Origin: Candidatus Melainabacteria bacterium
Lineage (GTDB): Bacteria; Cyanobacteriota; Vampirovibrionia; Obscuribacterales; Obscuribacteraceae
Direction of reading: 5' to 3'
Assembly: GCA_003153555.1 (NCBI GenBank)
Contig: PLZS01000185.1
Span: forward strand, 119,458 to 183,457
DNA: 64,000 bases
Part shown: positions 60,097 through 64,000 of the stretch, piece after piece
Layout of the letters: the number at the start of each line of letters is the position of its first letter
Numbering within the stretch: the first letter of the stretch is position 1
Notes under the pieces: generated by a model
Databases searched by the model: none
The model's input: only the letters and a program-made list of their open reading frames with translations
What the model was told of the DNA's origin: nothing
Program-made: the position numbers and the translations under genes

Positions 60097-61134
60097 CTAG
60101 CCCATGCCGCAGTCATACGAAGTTATTCCTTTTTCTCTTATAACCCACCAAACAACCGAACCGCATCCTTCTGGTTGTGGATATAGAATGCGGTCGTCCT
60201 TGATACCAACTAACTCGAATAGGACTTGTTTCTCTTTTAGTGCCATTTGCGATTTGCCGAATTTCGTGTACCAAAAAACTAAATCACGGTGAGTTCTTCT
60301 TCGAAGATCAGCGGTGGCAGGTAATCGATCAGTGATCGTAGCGGCTCTTTGCTTGAGTTTTTCGCTCGCTTCAAAATCATTTTCTGTAATGGATTTTATT
60401 TGTTGCTGTTGCAGAGTTGAGTCATCACCCTCAATGGTTCGGTCCCAAATCCGGACAGGAACAAACCCATTGGCCATGGAATTCAAAATTGATACGGCTG
60501 CCTTCACCTGGTCTTCTGAAACAGTTGAGGAAACTTCGCACGAATGGAAAGCCTCCTCCAAGATCTTGTCGCACTTTTGTGTTCCTTCAACGTTGTCCAT
60601 TTTTTGAAACAGCCGCGAAGCAATGTAATATATGTTCCATGTGGCAAATTTTTCAGTTACCTGGTCTAGTTGTGAAAGAGCTTTTTGGATTGCGGTATCT
60701 GCGAGAGCCAAGTCTTGATTAGGTATTGACATCAGATCGGGCGTAGCTCCTGGTTTCTCATTCCGCTGAATAATAGAGCGGTCTTCTGAAACATAATCGG
60801 CAAAGGATTTTAGATTGCCTTCCCATGTCCTATTTCTGCGATCAAAAGTGACACCACTTGTCGTGATGGTAGCAATGGATTTAAATTGTGCTTCCACCGC
60901 AGTTTTATCTTGTCCACCCAGATAGCGACTCGCCATCTGGAGTAAGTAGAAAGCCCGCATCTCTGGTTTCAGTCGTGCATTATCTGCAATTTGCTGTATT
61001 ACTGAATCCGTTAGATTGGAGTTATTTTTCGATACCGGCTCCGTAGGCTTTGATACGTTTTGCGACGCTGCAGGGTTCGGTGAATTCAGCAGACCACTGG
61101 CAAAGGCAATTGCCAGAAAAGTTTTTTTACGCAT
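60097..61134 (-). CDS. exported protein A, tandem paralogue, C-terminal Cys tail
   Basis: A 345-residue protein with signal peptide ('MRKKTFLAIAFASGLLNS'). The mature part is Ser/Thr/Lys-rich, then helical and TPR-like. It shares its whole length with exported protein B and ends 'GCGSVVWWVIREKGITSYDCGMG' (in part: GCGSVVWW and DCGMG). The Cys residues at the end are the only ones conserved in the tail. It is the first gene of the predicted operon; a weak promoter is at 61185-61213. Confidence 0.6.
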   Translation of the reverse strand: MRKKTFLAIAFASGLLNSPNPAASQNVSKPTEPVSKNNSNLTDSVIQQIADNARLKPEMRAFYLLQMASRYLGGQDKTAVEAQFKSIATITTSGVTFDRRNRTWEGNLKSFADYVSEDRSIIQRNEKPGATPDLMSIPNQDLALADTAIQKALSQLDQVTEKFATWNIYYIASRLFQKMDNVEGTQKCDKILEEAFHSCEVSSTVSEDQVKAAVSILNSMANGFVPVRIWDRTIEGDDSTLQQQQIKSITENDFEASEKLKQRAATITDRLPATADLRRRTHRDLVFWYTKFGKSQMALKEKQVLFELVGIKDDRILYPQPEGCGSVVWWVIREKGITSYDCGMG

Positions 61135-61184
61135 TTAATTTTACATCCCACCGGTTGCTGGTTCCTGCATATCGGCATTCAAAC

Positions 61185-61213
61185 CTTATGATGTCAGATG
61201 TCGCTGATGTAAA
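61185..61213 (-). promoter_or_regulatory. possible promoter of the MNIO operon
   Basis: On the minus strand TTTACA (61208-61213) and CATAAG (61185-61190) are spaced 17 bases, about 50 bases before the ATG of exported protein A. The -10 element is weak, so this is tentative. Confidence 0.35.
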
Positions 61214-61301
61214 GAGTGTACACCAGCCGAATGACAGAAAGCGACTTTCACTAGGGTTTTCCTTATGAACTTAAGTTGTTCGCACTATCTGTAGATTATG
61301 A

Positions 61302-61664
61302 ATGACAATTGCAGCGGCGCCAGAGAAAAATGAAGAGAACCGAATTTGGTTCGGCGACATATTTTCGAATGCAAATACCCGTTTTTACAGGGGTGTAAAC
61401 CGCCTATTGTTTCGTGCAAACGACAAGCCACTCATCTATCAACCTTCAACTGGCGGCAGAACTCAGTGGATAGTCGACATAGATGCTGAAAATCATTGGA
61501 CCGACTGCGACGAATACTTTTTGAGAAAACGGATTCGGCACCAGTTGTTTGTTTCGATATTGAGATATTGTTTGTCCGCGAATTTTCTCAAAAGCCCTGA
61601 ATCCCAAACTAATCAAGGTAAACACGTATTGTCCTTTTGTCCAGACTCATATATAAGCAAGTAA
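61302..61664 (+). CDS. hypothetical protein in the island
   Basis: A 120-residue protein without signal peptide. It is Arg/Asn-rich, with 'WFGDIFSNANTRFYRGVNR' and 'TGGRTQWIVDIDAENHW', and two Cys near the end. No family recognised. Divergent from the MNIO operon across a ~170-base region. Its end overlaps the upstream extension of the next ORF. Confidence 0.4.
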   Translation: MTIAAAPEKNEENRIWFGDIFSNANTRFYRGVNRLLFRANDKPLIYQPSTGGRTQWIVDIDAENHWTDCDEYFLRKRIRHQLFVSILRYCLSANFLKSPESQTNQGKHVLSFCPDSYISK

Positions 61665-61690
61665 ATCGCCTTTCCCACATGTGTTCTGAT

Positions 61691-62482
61691 ATGAAAACCT
61701 TACTCACTACTTGGCTAACAATGTGTTTCCTATTTTCGACAGGATATCCAACGCGCGCTCAGGGGCTTATTGGCGCTCCCATCAAAATAATTCATAATCC
61801 GAATGTTCCGCAACCGCCGTATCCGTACCCAGAGAACAACGCACGTCTACTCTTCAGCGTTCCGAAAAATTCGGACGCGCACGACATGATCGACATCGGT
61901 TACTCCATATCAGCAGATGGGAACATGCATGATCTTCACTTGAACAGGTCGTCAGGTGTAGACGAATTCGATTTCGACTGCCTTACAGCACTCTTGGGTT
62001 CACTGCCATATCCAAGGTCCCTACCGGCCTCGCAAACGAAGGACATTCATTTTAGCCTTGCCTGTGGTGACAGCGGAACAACTAAAAACGACCTGCTACG
62101 ACTAAAAAATCAAAAAGTGCGGCAACGATTTCGCAAAATCAAAGTGTTCTCTTCTGACAAATTTTTTCTTCTCAACACCATTCCAGTCGATGTTTACATT
62201 CGGTATCCCGCTCTTCTGACCGTGGATCAGTTAATTAACCAGAAAAACCTCATCGCCATTTCCAAGTCATGGTTCGACAGTCGGAATGAACCCACATTCG
62301 ATGAAATCTCGTCCAACCATCAGTTTCGCGAATATTTCGACCACTGGTCAAATTTTTTTGTTGCACATTCAAGTACTACTAAAGAAGAAGTAGAGGAATT
62401 CAGTAGAAAACTAGTGACGGATTATCCTCTCATGTTTATTCCAGCTCCTCAACAAAGAAACCCTAATCCTCGCACCAATTAG
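61691..62482 (+). CDS. exported protein with TonB-type domain
   Basis: About 263 residues from the ATG at 61691, giving a signal peptide ('MKTLLTTWLTMCFLFST', ending Thr-Arg-Ala-Gln). A TonB_C-like unit (~50-135) has 'IDIGYSISADGNMHDLHLNRSSGVDEFD' (in part) and 'LLGSLPYPRSLP', with a Cys in 'SLACGDSG'. The C-terminal ~110 residues are unassigned and aromatic-rich. The upstream ORF extension (61637) is ignored. No partner genes. Confidence 0.55.
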   Translation: MKTLLTTWLTMCFLFSTGYPTRAQGLIGAPIKIIHNPNVPQPPYPYPENNARLLFSVPKNSDAHDMIDIGYSISADGNMHDLHLNRSSGVDEFDFDCLTALLGSLPYPRSLPASQTKDIHFSLACGDSGTTKNDLLRLKNQKVRQRFRKIKVFSSDKFFLLNTIPVDVYIRYPALLTVDQLINQKNLIAISKSWFDSRNEPTFDEISSNHQFREYFDHWSNFFVAHSSTTKEEVEEFSRKLVTDYPLMFIPAPQQRNPNPRTN

Positions 62483-62531
62483 GGCACATCTTCCTTTGCC
62501 GATTTGTTGCAGCGCCGTGCGCGGTTTTTTT
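62461..62531 (+). terminator. weak terminator-like structures
   Basis: CCCTAAT (62461-62467) and ATTAGGG (62478-62484) flank the stop of the TonB-type gene. A second short GCGC-CGT-GCGC hairpin (62512-62522) precedes GG and a run of seven T. The 62483-62876 stretch has no supported gene. Confidence 0.4.
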
Positions 62532-62876
62532 GTTGAGTTCGATTTGTGGTGGCACGCGCAGCGGGTGATCTGGCTACTAGCAGTGAGTACCCTGCGTCAA
62601 TCACTGAGCCCTTTGGCCAGGATAACTTCTTCAGATGCAAACAATTCTAAGGTTCCTATACAGAAGAACATACAACCCCTAGGTTATATCGAGCCGAAGT
62701 CCAATGTTCAGGTGAGCCTTATCAGCGCAGCCTTTATTTCACTAAATTCCCAGGTGGCGGGCTTCTCCCAAGCAGTTATCCGCGTCTTCAGTGGGGCATC
62801 ACCCATTCTCATGTTTCTCAATATTAACTAAAGTATAGAAGTGGCAATTGCAGTATTTAAGTAACGGCAGCAAGAA

Positions 62877-63524
62877 ATGAACCGAAGTGAAATCAAAGAA
62901 CTGCTCACTGACGTCAAAGTGGTCAAGCCATGCGGTGTCCAATGGGAGACGATGACTGGGGACGAACAGGCAAGAGTCTGTGGTCAATGCAATTTGACAG
63001 TGCACAATCTGAGTGCCATGACCGATAGAGAAGCGGCAATCTTAGTGAAGAAGCGCAAGACGGAGCGGACATGTGTGTTTTTTAGAAAAAAAGCAGACGG
63101 GTCGGTAGCTGTCGACAATTGTCCACAGCAACTAAAGATGGTGCGCAATCGACTTTTTGGAGTAGTCGCGGCTACTCTAATGTCTGTGGCGTTAGGTATT
63201 TACCTGAGTTCATCACCAACCGCTGTGACAACTCAAACCTATTTCTCGGACCCGAGGTATGGTCTCGTCGACCCGAGGTATGGACAATCTAACGAAATCT
63301 CTCTATGGACCGATATGGGCTATGACACAGCCCGAGACATTTCACGCATCGTCACTTTGGTTTCGTTCGTAATAGTTTTCTTTTGGCCGATGAGCAGAGA
63401 AAAGAAGGAAAGCACGCGACGAATTATCCTCGAACTGTTTGCTCTTGCGAGCGTGCCAGTTCTTATTCATATTGCCGGCACTTTCATCGCTAATAATTTC
63501 TGCGGACTCGGCGGCGGAATGTGA
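62877..63524 (+). CDS. membrane protein with N-terminal cysteine-rich domain and C-terminal Cys-Gly tail
   Basis: A 215-residue protein. The N-terminal ~85 residues show the pattern C-x3-W-x-x-M-x-G-D-x4-R-x-CGQC-x4-HNLS, ending 'CVFF...DNCP'. This is a small Cys-rich domain known from many bacterial proteins (likely metal- or redox-binding). A membrane helix (~106-128), a tandem 'DPRYG' repeat (~137-150), and two more hydrophobic helices (~165-182, ~192-208) follow. The extreme C-terminus is 'FCGLGGGM', echoing the CGMG tails of the MNIO neighbours. Its stop overlaps the next GTG. Confidence 0.6.
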   Translation: MNRSEIKELLTDVKVVKPCGVQWETMTGDEQARVCGQCNLTVHNLSAMTDREAAILVKKRKTERTCVFFRKKADGSVAVDNCPQQLKMVRNRLFGVVAATLMSVALGIYLSSSPTAVTTQTYFSDPRYGLVDPRYGQSNEISLWTDMGYDTARDISRIVTLVSFVIVFFWPMSREKKESTRRIILELFALASVPVLIHIAGTFIANNFCGLGGGM

Positions 63525-64000
63525 GCCTTAAGAAATCAAACAATTGCACTGTGATAACTCAGATCAAGCGAACACAATGCTTACTTGTCCTTTTACTTTC
63601 GCTGCAAAGCGCTTGTTTTGCGATTGTTCTAGATAACCAATTGGTCTCACCTGACGGGACTATCGCAACTCAAATCGAGTCGAAAAGAATTCTCTTTGTT
63701 GATTCAAAAGATAAGAAGACAATTTCAGAGATTCAATTGGATGCGCCTCTGGCGTTTCGCGCGGAAGTGTCATGGAACACGGATTCCAAGAGGTTTCTCT
63801 ACACTAACCAAAGCGGCTTGCACGTAGTCGATGTTCACACCGGAAAGGAGAAAACATTTTCCGGACTATTTCCTGACTTTATGGTTCCTTCTTGGTCTGC
63901 CGATGGAAAGTTGTTGGGTTCACTGGGCGCTTATCCTGAACCAGGACAAAGACTGACTTGTCTCAAGATATGGGATGCTGAGACCGGCGCGGTAGTCGCT
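63521..64000 (+). CDS. exported beta-propeller-like protein (truncated by window end)
   Basis: A frame open from GTG 63521 (GTGA overlap with the preceding stop) to the last base: 160 codons with no stop. An N-terminal hydrophobic stretch ('LLVLLLSLQSACFA') is a good signal peptide. The rest has WD40/TolB-like blades: 'VSWNTDSKRFLYTNQSGLHVVDV' (in part) and 'PSWSADGKLLGSLGA', then 'LKIWDAETG'. Such propellers bind partners in the periplasm. The C-terminal part lies outside the window. Confidence 0.6.
   Translation, partial: MSLKKSNNCTVITQIKRTQCLLVLLLSLQSACFAIVLDNQLVSPDGTIATQIESKRILFVDSKDKKTISEIQLDAPLAFRAEVSWNTDSKRFLYTNQSGLHVVDVHTGKEKTFSGLFPDFMVPSWSADGKLLGSLGAYPEPGQRLTCLKIWDAETGAVVA

Noticed and set aside
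62496-62831. 111-codon plus-strand ORF between the TonB-type gene and the Cys-rich membrane protein
   Set aside because: No ribosome site, starts inside a hairpin/T-run, and no recognisable domain.

Overview
The window looks like a Gram-negative bacterial chromosome segment of about 48% GC. The mix of genes fits a non-photosynthetic cyanobacterial lineage (Melainabacteria / Vampirovibrionia, perhaps Obscuribacterales). There are many exported TPR proteins, several proteins ending in a TonB-type C-terminal domain, Hanks-type Ser/Thr kinases, a futalosine-pathway menaquinone gene (mqnA), many TTG/GTG starts and large lineage-specific Ala/Gly-rich proteins. This assignment is an inference from gene content; no rRNA or other marker settles it.

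Layout. 1-14,100: mixed housekeeping and hypothetical genes (DUF2071 protein, site-2 protease, ketopantoate reductase, amidase, YbaK deacylase, zinc alcohol dehydrogenase, M48 protease). It includes an AAA+ ATPase split by a frameshift and a disturbed gene upstream of a putative zincin. 14,300-19,800: exported, membrane and TPR proteins and a DUF4331 protein. 19,900-26,600: a ribbon-helix-helix mini-operon with its own promoter/operator, lipoate metabolism, pyrimidine-nucleoside phosphorylase, mqnA, a lipoprotein whose 5' end is invaded by a dispersed repeat, and a membrane Ser/Thr kinase. 26,600-38,300: uppP and a PilZ protein, a TonB-domain repeat protein whose 3' end is interrupted by an IS200/IS605 element, a PlsC-type acyltransferase and rsmI. 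38,300-43,100: a solitary N6-adenine DNA methyltransferase and a catalytically dead caspase-like/TonB fusion. 43,200-49,900: rpsT followed by the peptidoglycan cluster murC-murB-hydrolase-murF-like-ddl. 50,000-55,060: a soluble kinase, ssb with a strong operator-containing promoter, a hipBA toxin-antitoxin pair and a TPR lipoprotein.

55,140-64,000 is probably the start of an integrated element. The 3' fragment of a tRNA-Arg(CCT) is followed by three helically phased direct repeats and a tyrosine integrase, and no intact tRNA appears before the window ends. The element carries a nucleotidyltransferase/partner pair and the most interesting locus of the window: an operon of two tandem-duplicated exported proteins that both end in Cys-Gly-Met-Gly, followed by a DUF692/MNIO (multinuclear iron oxygenase) enzyme and a 72-residue partner. 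MNIO enzymes modify cysteine-containing peptides, so this may be an undescribed system in which the C-terminal tail of an exported protein is the substrate.

Sequence alone cannot prove function; start-codon revisions, promoters and operators are by-eye calls.
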